NCBI GenBank assembly: GCA_001447805.1
Contig: CP013099.1
Location: 3,109,181-3,173,180, forward strand
DNA length: 64,000 bases
Direction of reading: 5' to 3'
Origin: Candidatus Tenderia electrophaga
GTDB lineage: Bacteria > Pseudomonadota > Gammaproteobacteria > Tenderiales > Tenderiaceae
Shown here: positions 41,897-50,812 of the stretch, piece after piece
Layout: every line of letters begins with the position of its first letter
Position numbering within the stretch: the stretch's first letter is position 1
Made by a program: the position numbers and the translations under genes
The notes under the pieces: generated by a model
The model's input: the letters and a program-made list of their open reading frames with translations, nothing else
What the model was told of the DNA's origin: nothing
Database searches by the model: none

Positions 41897-43798
41897 CTAC
41901 GAGGTGGCGTCGACATTGTCGGACGCGCGTCTTGAAGTCGTGGTCCCACGCCGCTTACGCCGTCGATCAAGGGCGCTAACTCTAACACCCATCGGCGGGG
42001 GCTCCTCGGGATCAATATAGACATCGAGCACTGTCGGGACGCTGGTGGATAATACCCGCCCAAAATCAAACTGATCAAGTTCCTGTCGATTGCGAATAGT
42101 GAACCCTTCCGCACCCATGGCGCGCGCCACGGCGGCGAAATCGACTCTCGGTAATTGATAACCGATAGGCTCGGCGCCAGTTAGCCGCTGCCCATGCTTA
42201 ACCATGCCAAAAGCTTCGTCATTTAGTACAACAAACACAACGGACAGACGCTCAGCAACTGCCACTGTAATCTCCTGTCCGCTCATCAACATGGAACCGT
42301 CCCCTGTTATCGCCACCACAGGGCCATTAGTAGTTGCAGAGGCGACACCAATAGCATTACCAATCGCCCAAGTCATAGCGCCGAAAGCGATACCAATTCG
42401 GAAACTACCGCTACTTCTTAAATGGAGATAATGGATGGCCCAGCTCCATGCATTACCGGTGTCAATGACAACTCGCGCATTTTGCGGCAATGATTTGCCA
42501 AGCTGTTGCATCAGCAGCTGTGGCTTTACGGCAGCTTGATCCCAAGGTAACGACAAGGTGTCCGGTGTAAGCTTGTTTTCGTGATAACGTTTCATTGGGA
42601 AACTTAACCCACCGTGTGTAGCAAAAGTCAGTGGAGGGCTCTTTTCACGACATACTTCGGCGCTTATCGCCACCTTAATATCATCAGTTAGTTTTTTAAA
42701 AATCATCGCCACATCGCCATAGACATGCAGCCGCGCCATCGGTGACTGAGAAAAATTGTCCTCCACGGAGTCGATATGTACCAGCTTGTAGTTTAGCAAT
42801 GCTAATTTGTCCCAAGTGGATGTTGACAACTCGTCCAACCTACTGCCGACCGCAACCAATACGTCCATTTCCGGATCCAACAGAGTTTGGCGTGCGCTGT
42901 CATGACCGGCGAAACCGAAAACACCACGGTATAACGGGTGATAGGCGTTCATCCAACTTTTTCCGGAAGGCGTTGTCACGACCGCTGAATTCACGATTTC
43001 CGCAAACTCGGCAATAGGATTTATTGCTCCCCCGCCGCAACCACCGCCGGCCAAAACTACGATTTTTTTTGCCTTCTCGACGATCTCTACTAGTTTTTCA
43101 TAACTTGTATCATCGATAACGGCTCTGGGTTGAATCAGCCGTTCAATTTCATAGCTCGGCTGGTGATGTGCACATTCACATTCAAGAATATCCTTGGGAA
43201 TACTTATATGGACCGGGCCCTGTGGCGCCTGAAAGGCTTTCGATATCGCTTTTATCAGTTTCCCCTCGAGCTGGGCCGGATGAGAGACGAGGGTATTGAA
43301 TCGAGTCAAATGGGAAAACATGCCGACAATATCCACACCCGCATCGGAGGAGTCTTGTAAGGGCATGCGGCCAAAATCGCGCAACGCCGTTTGTGGCGTA
43401 ATTACCAAAATTGGATTTCGTTCCACGTAGGCAGAGGCGACGCCGGTAGCGAGATTTGTGGCGCCGGGACCCGTGGTTGAACAGCATACTCCCAGACTGC
43501 CTGTTTCTCTGGCATAGCCGGCGGCCATAAAGGCTGCACCGGACTCATGCCTGGTGATAACGAGCTTGATACCGTCGGGATGATAGCGGGAATGACGAGC
43601 AAGTGCATCGAATAGGGGCTCAATGGCGGCCCCAGGCACACCGAATATCCGCCTTATACCAAGCGTATAAAGATAATTGATAATCAGATCTGCGTAAGTG
43701 TGCATTGCTGTGACATCGCCACCACTAATATTCGATTGATCTGTAGGGTTATCAGCTACCATAGCCGCGCCTGCAGCCAGACCAAAGCGCGTAGCCAT
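41897..43798 (-). CDS. Acetolactate-synthase-like TPP enzyme (copy 1)
   Basis: 633 residues from ATG 43798; a GTG at 43807 and an ATG at 43705 (MHTYADL…) are alternatives. The three TPP-enzyme domains are present: N-terminal with IFGVPGAAIEPLFDALARH and the catalytic Glu in ITRHESGAAFMAAGYARE; middle domain GVFGFAGHDSARQTLLDPEMDVLVAVGSRLDE; C-terminal TPP site GDGSMLMSGQEITVAVAERLSVVFVVLND. No regulatory subunit (ilvN-like) is adjacent, so it is not an ordinary acetolactate synthase. Decarboxylation of a 2-oxo acid followed by acyl transfer is inferred from the family. It is paralogous to the gene at 50813–52675. Last gene of the minus cluster, 167 nt after the dehydrogenase. Confidence 0.85.
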   Translation of the reverse strand: MATRFGLAAGAAMVADNPTDQSNISGGDVTAMHTYADLIINYLYTLGIRRIFGVPGAAIEPLFDALARHSRYHPDGIKLVITRHESGAAFMAAGYARETGSLGVCCSTTGPGATNLATGVASAYVERNPILVITPQTALRDFGRMPLQDSSDAGVDIVGMFSHLTRFNTLVSHPAQLEGKLIKAISKAFQAPQGPVHISIPKDILECECAHHQPSYEIERLIQPRAVIDDTSYEKLVEIVEKAKKIVVLAGGGCGGGAINPIAEFAEIVNSAVVTTPSGKSWMNAYHPLYRGVFGFAGHDSARQTLLDPEMDVLVAVGSRLDELSTSTWDKLALLNYKLVHIDSVEDNFSQSPMARLHVYGDVAMIFKKLTDDIKVAISAEVCREKSPPLTFATHGGLSFPMKRYHENKLTPDTLSLPWDQAAVKPQLLMQQLGKSLPQNARVVIDTGNAWSWAIHYLHLRSSGSFRIGIAFGAMTWAIGNAIGVASATTNGPVVAITGDGSMLMSGQEITVAVAERLSVVFVVLNDEAFGMVKHGQRLTGAEPIGYQLPRVDFAAVARAMGAEGFTIRNRQELDQFDFGRVLSTSVPTVLDVYIDPEEPPPMGVRVSALDRRRKRRGTTTSRRASDNVDATS

Positions 43799-43965
43799 CG
43801 TTATCACTTCACAATAGCAAAAGAGGTTTTATTAAGCCAATATGGATTGATGAGTAAATGGGTGGGCGGTTGCCTGAACACATACAAAAAACATATAAAA
43901 AGCGGCTCCTAGGCGACGAACCATCGATGCAATGCATCCTACGAACAACGAATTCGACCGTAAAG

Positions 43966-44685
43966 CTAAATTGAATCCACTCCACCATCAACATGCCACA
44001 CTGCACCTGTTACATACTTGGCTTCAAGCTGGGCAAGGATGACATGAGCAACTTCTTCAGGCGTTCCGAAACGCCCTAACGGTATTGTTGCCTTTTGATG
44101 CGCACGAACAGCTTCAATTTGTTCCTCTGATAACCCTAGCTTGGATATAAGGGGAGTATCGATAGCCCCTGGAGAAACACAGTTCATACGTATCCCTTGA
44201 GGCGCGAGCTCTACGGCTAGACTTCTGGAAAATCCGTCCATTGCACCTTTTGTAGCAGCATAAAGTGATGCATTCGGCAGCCCGTTATTAGTGACAGCCG
44301 AAGAAATATTGGTTATTGCACCAGATCGTTGAGCGAGTGCGGGCACGAGGAACTGGATTAACATAAGCGGGCCACGTATATTTGTACTGAAAAAAACGTC
44401 ATAGTCCTCGTCCGTATGTGCGGTAATAGGCATAAATTTCGCTACCGCTGCATTATTGACTAGCGCATTTAATCCAGTGCTAGCAAAGGCATCAGCCAAA
44501 CGCAGTAGGTCATCTGTCTTCTGCATGTCAGCTACGATACCAGTAACACCTAAGGCTTCTTCTGCTACAGCAACAGCCTCACGATTTCGTCCGCTTATCG
44601 TGACATCATATCCGCGTGCCTTTGCTAATGCCGCGGTTGCATACCCAATTCCTGAATTCCCACCGGTGATCAATATATTTTGCAT
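43966..44685 (-). CDS. Short-chain dehydrogenase/reductase
   Basis: 239 residues, classical SDR: nucleotide loop TGGNSGIGYATA, NNAAVAKF, Ser in NISSAVTN, catalytic Tyr–x3–Lys in YAATKGAMDGF, and PGAIDTP. The basic residue after strand 2 (ISGRNRE) suggests NADPH. Its likely role is reduction of a keto group made by the neighbouring TPP and citrate-synthase-like enzymes, which is inference only. It lies 16 nt after the citrate-synthase-like gene B and shares its low GC content. Confidence 0.9.
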   Translation of the reverse strand: MQNILITGGNSGIGYATAALAKARGYDVTISGRNREAVAVAEEALGVTGIVADMQKTDDLLRLADAFASTGLNALVNNAAVAKFMPITAHTDEDYDVFFSTNIRGPLMLIQFLVPALAQRSGAITNISSAVTNNGLPNASLYAATKGAMDGFSRSLAVELAPQGIRMNCVSPGAIDTPLISKLGLSEEQIEAVRAHQKATIPLGRFGTPEEVAHVILAQLEAKYVTGAVWHVDGGVDSI

Positions 44686-44701
44686 GAAAACACTCCTATA
44701 T

Positions 44702-45547
44702 CTAAGCTGTTTGTTCGGGTACTGATCTATGTTCCTTGCCTTCGTAATTTATATCATCGCACTTTAAAGGAAGGAATGATCCGGGCGTTCTTGCATTAGC
44801 ATCTAGATAGCATGCAGTTACGCCACTCGCCACTAATGTCGAACAACTTATATACACTTGTTCTGCAGTAAATCCGATATCTGATAGGAATGCGGATACA
44901 TACCCGTTTATATTCATACTTTCGCTAAAATGATCATTTAGATACTCCTCAACCTTGTACGCTAGTGCGAGATGTTCACCTATTTCAAAACCCAACTCCT
45001 CCGTAACCTTCTCCATCGCACCGACTCGCTCATCGCCCTTGGCAATAGGTCGGGCGTATCCGGTAATCACCGGCGTTGCACCGACCCGCTGACTTGCTGC
45101 TTTTACGAGTTCTTCAACCGACACTCCTGACTTATATTCTTTGAGCGCGTTCTGGATGAAGTTTACACCGTCAATCAAAGTATGCGATCCATAGGCCCGT
45201 GACTCCATTGCCATATTTCCACTGCTGGTTGCGGCCACAGCAGATACCTTCATTTCAGCACCCAAGGCACCAATGTGATTACACCAAATCCTAGGGTCGG
45301 GCCAACTCAGGCATATGTGAAACGCTTCCATCCAATCAGCAAGGCGCCTATCAGGCAATTTCCCGAGCGAGTTAAGCATCATTACCTGCATATACGAAAC
45401 ATTCCCGACCAGATCATCCATCATAGAATAGCCATGATTTAACACGGCTTTACCAATCTTCCACCCTCCTTTCCGGCTGAAAATCTTGTTTCGGCGCTGA
45501 TCCCAAAAAGATGTGTCGTTAATCGCTTTCAATGATGTAGTCCTCAT
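44702..45547 (-). CDS. Small citrate-synthase-like protein B
   Basis: 281 residues of the short citrate-synthase/citryl-CoA-lyase-like type. Helical N-terminus GYSMMDDLVGNVSYMQVMMLNSLGKLPDRRLADW, the SWPDPRIWCNHIGALGAE block, and AYGSHTLIDGVNF where the first catalytic His would lie. The second His motif (normally GHxxY…DPR) reads GYARPIAKGDERV at 163–175 with Arg in place of His, and the usual Asp region reads MNINGYVSAFL. True citrate synthase activity is therefore doubtful. Its ATG lies within the 3' end of gene A (29-nt overlap) in another frame. GC content is much lower than that of gene A (20/60 in 44881–44940). Confidence 0.75.
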   Translation of the reverse strand: MRTTSLKAINDTSFWDQRRNKIFSRKGGWKIGKAVLNHGYSMMDDLVGNVSYMQVMMLNSLGKLPDRRLADWMEAFHICLSWPDPRIWCNHIGALGAEMKVSAVAATSSGNMAMESRAYGSHTLIDGVNFIQNALKEYKSGVSVEELVKAASQRVGATPVITGYARPIAKGDERVGAMEKVTEELGFEIGEHLALAYKVEEYLNDHFSESMNINGYVSAFLSDIGFTAEQVYISCSTLVASGVTACYLDANARTPGSFLPLKCDDINYEGKEHRSVPEQTA

Positions 45548-46346
45548 CGGAAATAAAAGGCATCGCCGTCAGTGGCTTGTTGGCCAACTCGGCGCCGTGG
45601 GCTAAAAGCCCGGGGGCGCTGATGATTTGATATACACCCGCGGCGGCACGGGGAGGAAACCCCAGATCAGTCAGTGCGGCCGCCACCACACCTGTTGCCA
45701 ACCAGCCCATTCCGTGCTCTGCCAAACCAGCAGCAAACTGCTGCCCCCAGTGCAAAGCAGCGCTGGCGGCGGGCATCTGCGCCAGGTGGTCGGCAATGCT
45801 TGCACTGATCAGATCTATGCCGTTGTAATAACTACCGAAGCCAGGGGCGATATGCCAATCGCCTTCGTCCGGACGATCAGGATTGGCCATTAATAGCTGC
45901 AATACATCTTCAACCGGCTTACGCTGGTTCTTACGCAGAAATCGCATCGCCTCTTCGAGAGTCCCCGCCGCATTATGTGTGCCGCTCAAAGTCGTCAGAG
46001 CAATGGGCAATATCAAGGCGGGATCGGTCTTGCCGACGCCTGCGTTCATGGCGGCTCGGGTAGCCGGATGGCGCGGGCCGGGATTGATAAAAGCGACCAT
46101 CAACGCGTCCAGCAGCTGAGCCTCTGCGGTCGTCGGGAGTTCGCCACGGAATAGTAAATACAGCATATCAGCGAAGCTGCGCTTCTGAACAAGCTCTAGG
46201 AGATCATACCCATGGCAGCGACACTGTGCCGCAATATAGGGGTTTTCGGCCGATGGCAGTTCTTGCCATATCCGCGTAGCGGTGCGCTCGGCGTAAATAT
46301 CATCGCGCCGCTGCACCTGCGCTGAAGGCTTATCTGATTTAATCAT
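45519..46346 (-). CDS. Small citrate-synthase-like protein A
   Basis: 275 residues. The fold is marked by GYDLLELVQKRSFADMLYLLFRGELPTTAEAQLLDALMVAF, RHPATRAAMNAGVGKTDP and the C-terminal ATGVVAAALTDLGFPPRAAAGVYQIISAPGLLAHGAEL. His124 (SGTHNAAGTLEEAM) fits the first catalytic His, but the second His motif is GFGSYYNGID (169–178) without His, and the usual late Arg is Ala (ISAPG). It starts inside the stop codon of TonB receptor 1 (ATGA) and overlaps gene B by 29 nt. It may pair with B as a heteromer; substrate unknown. GC is high (38/60 in 45661–45720), unlike gene B. Confidence 0.75.
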   Translation of the reverse strand: MIKSDKPSAQVQRRDDIYAERTATRIWQELPSAENPYIAAQCRCHGYDLLELVQKRSFADMLYLLFRGELPTTAEAQLLDALMVAFINPGPRHPATRAAMNAGVGKTDPALILPIALTTLSGTHNAAGTLEEAMRFLRKNQRKPVEDVLQLLMANPDRPDEGDWHIAPGFGSYYNGIDLISASIADHLAQMPAASAALHWGQQFAAGLAEHGMGWLATGVVAAALTDLGFPPRAAAGVYQIISAPGLLAHGAELANKPLTAMPFISDEDYIIESD

Positions 46347-48469
46347 TCTCTCAATCGATGCTCCGCTTCTAGGAAAACACTCCGCCCGGGCAACGGGTAA
46401 TCGCCGGGAATGATGCCATTGCTTGGCTCGCGATTATCCGCATCAAAAGCATTTTTTATACTCACACCGAACGCCCAGTAGTTACTTAAAGGCTGATAAC
46501 GTACGGCCAGATCAACCGTCGAGTTATCCGCGATAGGAGGACGTGGATCACCCTTGGCCCGACTTCTATCCATTACCCAATTGGCCTGCCCATACAATAC
46601 CCATGGAAGAGACGGCTGCCAAGCCGCTGCCAAAAACAATTGCCGTCTCGGCGCGTTGGGGATCACTGTATCGTCTTGTGCATCTTCAGAAAACTGGAGC
46701 GCAAAATTACTCTTCAATTGCAATGCGTCGGTTGCATACCATTTCGCCTCCATCTCCAGGCCATGGCCATTCTGCGCATGAGTGTTCTGCGCTGTCCCGT
46801 TGACGAATTCAATCAGCTCGTCGGCATGGTATGTGAAAAGCGTCAGGATCGCGATCCGCCGGGGACCCGGCCGATAATCGAAGACCAACTCAATCATATC
46901 GATGGTCTCGGGCTCCAAGTCAGGATTTCCTGCCACCACTGGGTTATTTTCGAAATAAAGTTCGGTCAGGCTGGGCGCGCGAAACGCTCGACCGTAAAGC
47001 AACTTGGTTGTCAGGAAATAATCGCGTTTCCAAACCAAGGCAAGACGAGGATTGATGGTTTCACCGAAGTCGGAATAATTGTCATACCGGACACCCGCGG
47101 TCATCTCCCAGTCAGCGGCGAATCGCCATTCATCCTGTAATGAAAGATAACGCACGGTTCGGGAACGCTGTTTCACAAATATGTACGGCGTACCGGTGAC
47201 ATCGGTCAATGTGCCGTCGATTGAGCTTTCGCTGCCGTTTATAACGCCCGGCCCGAAATTTTTCGTTTCAGTGGCTGTAAACGAATCTTGATCCATGCCG
47301 ATAGCGCTTCGAAGACGATGGCCATGCCATCCCTCATACAGCCCAGCGACCTCCAGCCGGATTTCAGTTTGTTCGCCGCCCGGATTGCCCAGCACGCCGT
47401 CGGTAAAACGAACGGTACCGACAGGTACACAGCCAGGATAAATGCACAAATTTCCATCTGCCGCGACCTGCACCTCGGTCCCTGGAGGGAGTATCCGATA
47501 GCGAACCTCTTGATCGAAAACGCGGTAGGACACGCTCGAATTCAATCGCCAATCCTCAAACGATTCGTCATCTTTATAGCCTATCGCTAACGTGTAGTGA
47601 TCATTTTCCTGTTCTCCGGCCGGATCCAGTGCTTGGAACGCACCCGGGCCGACTCCACCATCCTGGAGATTCCAGGCGTTAAGCCAAAAAGACCATTTCT
47701 TTTTCTCGAGGTTAATTGAGCTGTTCAATAGTTTATAACGGCTATCTAATGGGCCCGGCGCGAGACTGGCATTCGTGCCAAAACGCGCGTCCAGATCAGT
47801 TTGAAAATCGCTCTCGATAATCCTGCTTCGATCTCCGTCGCTGCTGATATATTCCAGGCTCAGACCGATATCCCAGCCGCCTAGCTCGCCGCCGTACTGA
47901 ATCCACCCATCTCTGGCTCCGAAGGAGCCAAAACGAACACCGACTATATGGCCGTCGATATCCAGCCTTTCCTTGGTGATAATATTAATCACGCCGGCGA
48001 ATGCATCCGCTCCGTATACTGCCGAGCCCGGTCCGCGGATTACTTCAATCAAGGCGATATTTTCCACCGGCAACCGGAACAAGGGGGGTCTGGAACCAGT
48101 GATGAGCTGGTTAAATGAAATACCATTCACCAGCAACAATACCTGTGAATTCCAATCGGTGTGGATTCCGCGAATGGAATAGATGCTGCTGTTGCGAGCG
48201 AATGAAAGCGAAACATGCAGACCGGGGACGGTTTCCAGCACCTCTGCCAGGGTGCGGGCGCCGCTGGCCTTGATCTCATCGGCGCGGATCACGGTTGCCA
48301 CGGAGGGCGCCAGATGAATAGCTTTATAGGTGCCGGTGGAGATGCTGACGATCTCTTCCGAGGGATAGTAGAGGTTCAGCTCACTCTCATGGGTGGCGAA
48401 GGTCAATGCATAGGAAGGCGAACAGAACATCCCCAGCAGCGTAGCCAATGCTGGAAAACGGCGTCGCAT
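46343..48469 (-). CDS. TonB-dependent outer-membrane receptor 1
   Basis: 708 residues with a signal peptide (MRRRFPALATLLGMFCSPSYA). TonB-box-like EEIVSIST, then the plug: IHLAPSVATVIRADEIKASGARTLAEVLETVPGLHVS, YSIRGIHTDWNSQVLLLVNG, IEVIRGPGSAVYGADAFAGVINIITK. The barrel ends NPDLEPETIDMIELVFDYRPGP … and the last residues are HRLRE without the usual terminal aromatic. Plug and barrel are strongly similar to receptor 2 throughout, so the two arose by tandem duplication. Ligand unknown. The stop overlaps the start of citrate-synthase-like gene A. Confidence 0.93.
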   Translation of the reverse strand: MRRRFPALATLLGMFCSPSYALTFATHESELNLYYPSEEIVSISTGTYKAIHLAPSVATVIRADEIKASGARTLAEVLETVPGLHVSLSFARNSSIYSIRGIHTDWNSQVLLLVNGISFNQLITGSRPPLFRLPVENIALIEVIRGPGSAVYGADAFAGVINIITKERLDIDGHIVGVRFGSFGARDGWIQYGGELGGWDIGLSLEYISSDGDRSRIIESDFQTDLDARFGTNASLAPGPLDSRYKLLNSSINLEKKKWSFWLNAWNLQDGGVGPGAFQALDPAGEQENDHYTLAIGYKDDESFEDWRLNSSVSYRVFDQEVRYRILPPGTEVQVAADGNLCIYPGCVPVGTVRFTDGVLGNPGGEQTEIRLEVAGLYEGWHGHRLRSAIGMDQDSFTATETKNFGPGVINGSESSIDGTLTDVTGTPYIFVKQRSRTVRYLSLQDEWRFAADWEMTAGVRYDNYSDFGETINPRLALVWKRDYFLTTKLLYGRAFRAPSLTELYFENNPVVAGNPDLEPETIDMIELVFDYRPGPRRIAILTLFTYHADELIEFVNGTAQNTHAQNGHGLEMEAKWYATDALQLKSNFALQFSEDAQDDTVIPNAPRRQLFLAAAWQPSLPWVLYGQANWVMDRSRAKGDPRPPIADNSTVDLAVRYQPLSNYWAFGVSIKNAFDADNREPSNGIIPGDYPLPGRSVFLEAEHRLRE

Positions 48470-48580
48470 GGTGCTATTACTACCCCCTTGTTATATCGAG
48501 AACCCATAAATTACACGCATATATTTCATGTTCTGAGCCCTGCTTAAGGCAAAGCCTCTTGATGGATACGAGCCCACGAA

Positions 48581-50713
48581 CTAACGTATATGAAATACCA
48601 CTTCCAAAAAAACACTGCGCCCTTCAAGGGGATAATCACCGGGAATGGTCCCGTCGCTGGGCTCACGGGCATCCTCATCGAATACATTCTTGGCGCTGAG
48701 GCCAAACTGCCAGTGGCGGTTATCCGGTTGATGTCTGAGAAACAGATCCACCGTAGTATAGTCGTCAATTGCAGGGCGAGGGTCTGTACTCGCACGCGTG
48801 CGGTCGGCTACCCAATTTGCCTGGCCATACAGTGACCATCTTTCGATCATGCGCCAATCGGCTGCGACAAACAGTTGCCGCCGCGGGGCATTGGGAACCA
48901 CGGCGCCGCTATTGGCGTCCTCGGAGTACTGCAGGGCGAAATTTCCTTTTATCTGCAATTCATTGCTGGCATGCCATTCGGCTTCGAATTCAAGCCCGTG
49001 GCCTTTCTGGTTGTGGCTGTTCTGTGCTGTGCCATTCACAAATTCAATCAAGTCGTCCGCCTCGTACGCATATAAACCGAATATGGTTTCCACATCGAAA
49101 GACGGGCGATAGTCGACGACCAACTCAATCATATCGATGGTCTCGGGTTCTAAATCGGGATTACCAATTGTTACCGGATTATTTTCAAAATATAGTTCCG
49201 TTAAGCTCGGTGCTCGAAAAGCGCGCCCGTAAAGAAGCTTAGTTGTAAGATTATAGTCAGTCGCCCATACCAAAGCCAAACGGGGATTGGTGGTTTGACC
49301 AAAATCAGAGTAATCATCGTGGCGAATTCCTGCGGTTAGTTCCCAGTCACGTCCGACCCGCCATTCATCTTGCAACGACAAGTAGCGCACAGTACGCGAC
49401 GCGTTTTGAACAAAAACATAAGGAGTATCGGTAACGTCTGATAGCCCCCCATCGATCGGGCTCACGGAACCATCAATAACACCTGGACCGAAGTTCTTTG
49501 TCTCTACAGGCTCGAACTCATCATGGTCGGCGCCAACCGCAAGTCGTAAGCGATGGTCCTGCCAACCTTCAAAAATTCCGGCCACTTCGAAACGCGTTTC
49601 GGTTTGTTGGCCACCCGGGTTACCCCAGACCCCGTCTGTAAAAGTCACTAGACATGGAGGTGAACTGCAACTGGGCGGTGTGAACAAATTTCCGTCTGCA
49701 CCAATCGGCACAACAGCTCCCGGCGGTAGAATTCGGTACGTAGATTGTTGATCAAGAACACGATATGAAAGGCGCGTCTCCAGTAGCCAGCTTTCAGTCA
49801 GATCGTCGTCCGTATAGTCCAATACCAGTGTGTACTGGTCGTTCTCTTGTTCGCCCGCCGGGTCGATCGCCTGAGCCACACCAGGTCCGACACCAGCATC
49901 GTTTAGAACCCAACTATTGAACCAAATCGACCATTTTTCCCGTGTTAACGTGACGGACGTATTCAATAAGTCGTATCGTGTTTCTAATGGTCCAGGCGCG
50001 AGACTAACGTCGGTACCGAATTGAGTGTCTAGCGTGGTCTGGAAATCCGAGGTGACGATACGGTCGTGGTCACCGTCGCTGGTGCTATACTCGAAGCTTC
50101 CGGCAACTGCCCAACCATTGAATTCGCCGCCATACTGCAACCAAGTCTCTTGCGTATCAAAGGAGCCTGTGCGTGCACCTGCGACCAGTCCATCGATATC
50201 GGCGCTGTCTTTGGAAATTATATTGATGACGCCTGCAAATGCATCGGCACCAAACACCGCTGAACCCGGACCCCGAATTACCTCTACACGGGCAATATTT
50301 TCTACCGGCAGACGAAACAATGGTGGTCGTGAGCCTGTGATGAGATCATTAAAAGGCAAGCCGTTGACAAGTAGAAGCACTTGCGGATTCCAATCTGTAT
50401 GGATACCGCGAATGGAAAAAATACTGCTATTGCGAATCGACGACTTAGACACATGTACGCCCGGAACCGTTTCCAGGACCTCATCTAGAGTACGCGCCCC
50501 CATCGCATTGATTTCTTTCGCAGTAATAACGCTGGCCACCGAAGGTGCCAAGTGGATAGGTTTGCTGGTCCCGGTCGCGATGCTAATCATTTCTTCGTCT
50601 TCATAAAGCAGCATAAGGTCTTCTTCGACCGCGGCTAGCTGCTGCGCGTGTACAGAAGGCACCAACAACAACGAAGCCACGGTAGCAATTGCAGTAACTT
50701 TGATATTAGGCAT
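48581..50713 (-). CDS. TonB-dependent outer-membrane receptor 2
   Basis: 710 residues: signal peptide MPNIKVTAIATVASLLLVPSVHA, TonB-box-like EEMISIAT, plug IHLAPSVASVITAKEINAMGARTLDEVLETVPGVHVS and VEVIRGPGSAVFGADAFAGVINIISK, barrel ending VFLEVVFHIR. The plug is nearly identical to receptor 1, while signal peptides and parts of the barrel (for example the Cys-containing TPPSCSSPPCLVTF loop) differ, suggesting ligand divergence. Ribosome site GAGGACGTGA. GC is slightly lower than in receptor 1. It follows the TPP enzyme copy 2 by 99 nt; a TAGTGG/CCACTA dyad (50732–50750) lies in that gap. Confidence 0.93.
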   Translation of the reverse strand: MPNIKVTAIATVASLLLVPSVHAQQLAAVEEDLMLLYEDEEMISIATGTSKPIHLAPSVASVITAKEINAMGARTLDEVLETVPGVHVSKSSIRNSSIFSIRGIHTDWNPQVLLLVNGLPFNDLITGSRPPLFRLPVENIARVEVIRGPGSAVFGADAFAGVINIISKDSADIDGLVAGARTGSFDTQETWLQYGGEFNGWAVAGSFEYSTSDGDHDRIVTSDFQTTLDTQFGTDVSLAPGPLETRYDLLNTSVTLTREKWSIWFNSWVLNDAGVGPGVAQAIDPAGEQENDQYTLVLDYTDDDLTESWLLETRLSYRVLDQQSTYRILPPGAVVPIGADGNLFTPPSCSSPPCLVTFTDGVWGNPGGQQTETRFEVAGIFEGWQDHRLRLAVGADHDEFEPVETKNFGPGVIDGSVSPIDGGLSDVTDTPYVFVQNASRTVRYLSLQDEWRVGRDWELTAGIRHDDYSDFGQTTNPRLALVWATDYNLTTKLLYGRAFRAPSLTELYFENNPVTIGNPDLEPETIDMIELVVDYRPSFDVETIFGLYAYEADDLIEFVNGTAQNSHNQKGHGLEFEAEWHASNELQIKGNFALQYSEDANSGAVVPNAPRRQLFVAADWRMIERWSLYGQANWVADRTRASTDPRPAIDDYTTVDLFLRHQPDNRHWQFGLSAKNVFDEDAREPSDGTIPGDYPLEGRSVFLEVVFHIR

Positions 50714-50812
50714 TCACGTCCTCGTCGTCACTAGTGGATGACCCCCACTAATGGTTCCGCGCCTCAGAGTAGCAGCACATTGGCTTACGCAAGAATCTAC
50801 TAGTCTCATTCA

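Noticed and set aside
41897-43798. Ordinary branched-chain amino acid synthase (ilvB/ilvG)
   Set aside because: No regulatory subunit or ilv genes nearby, two divergent copies, and an unusual substrate-region sequence in a TonB/citrate-synthase-like context.
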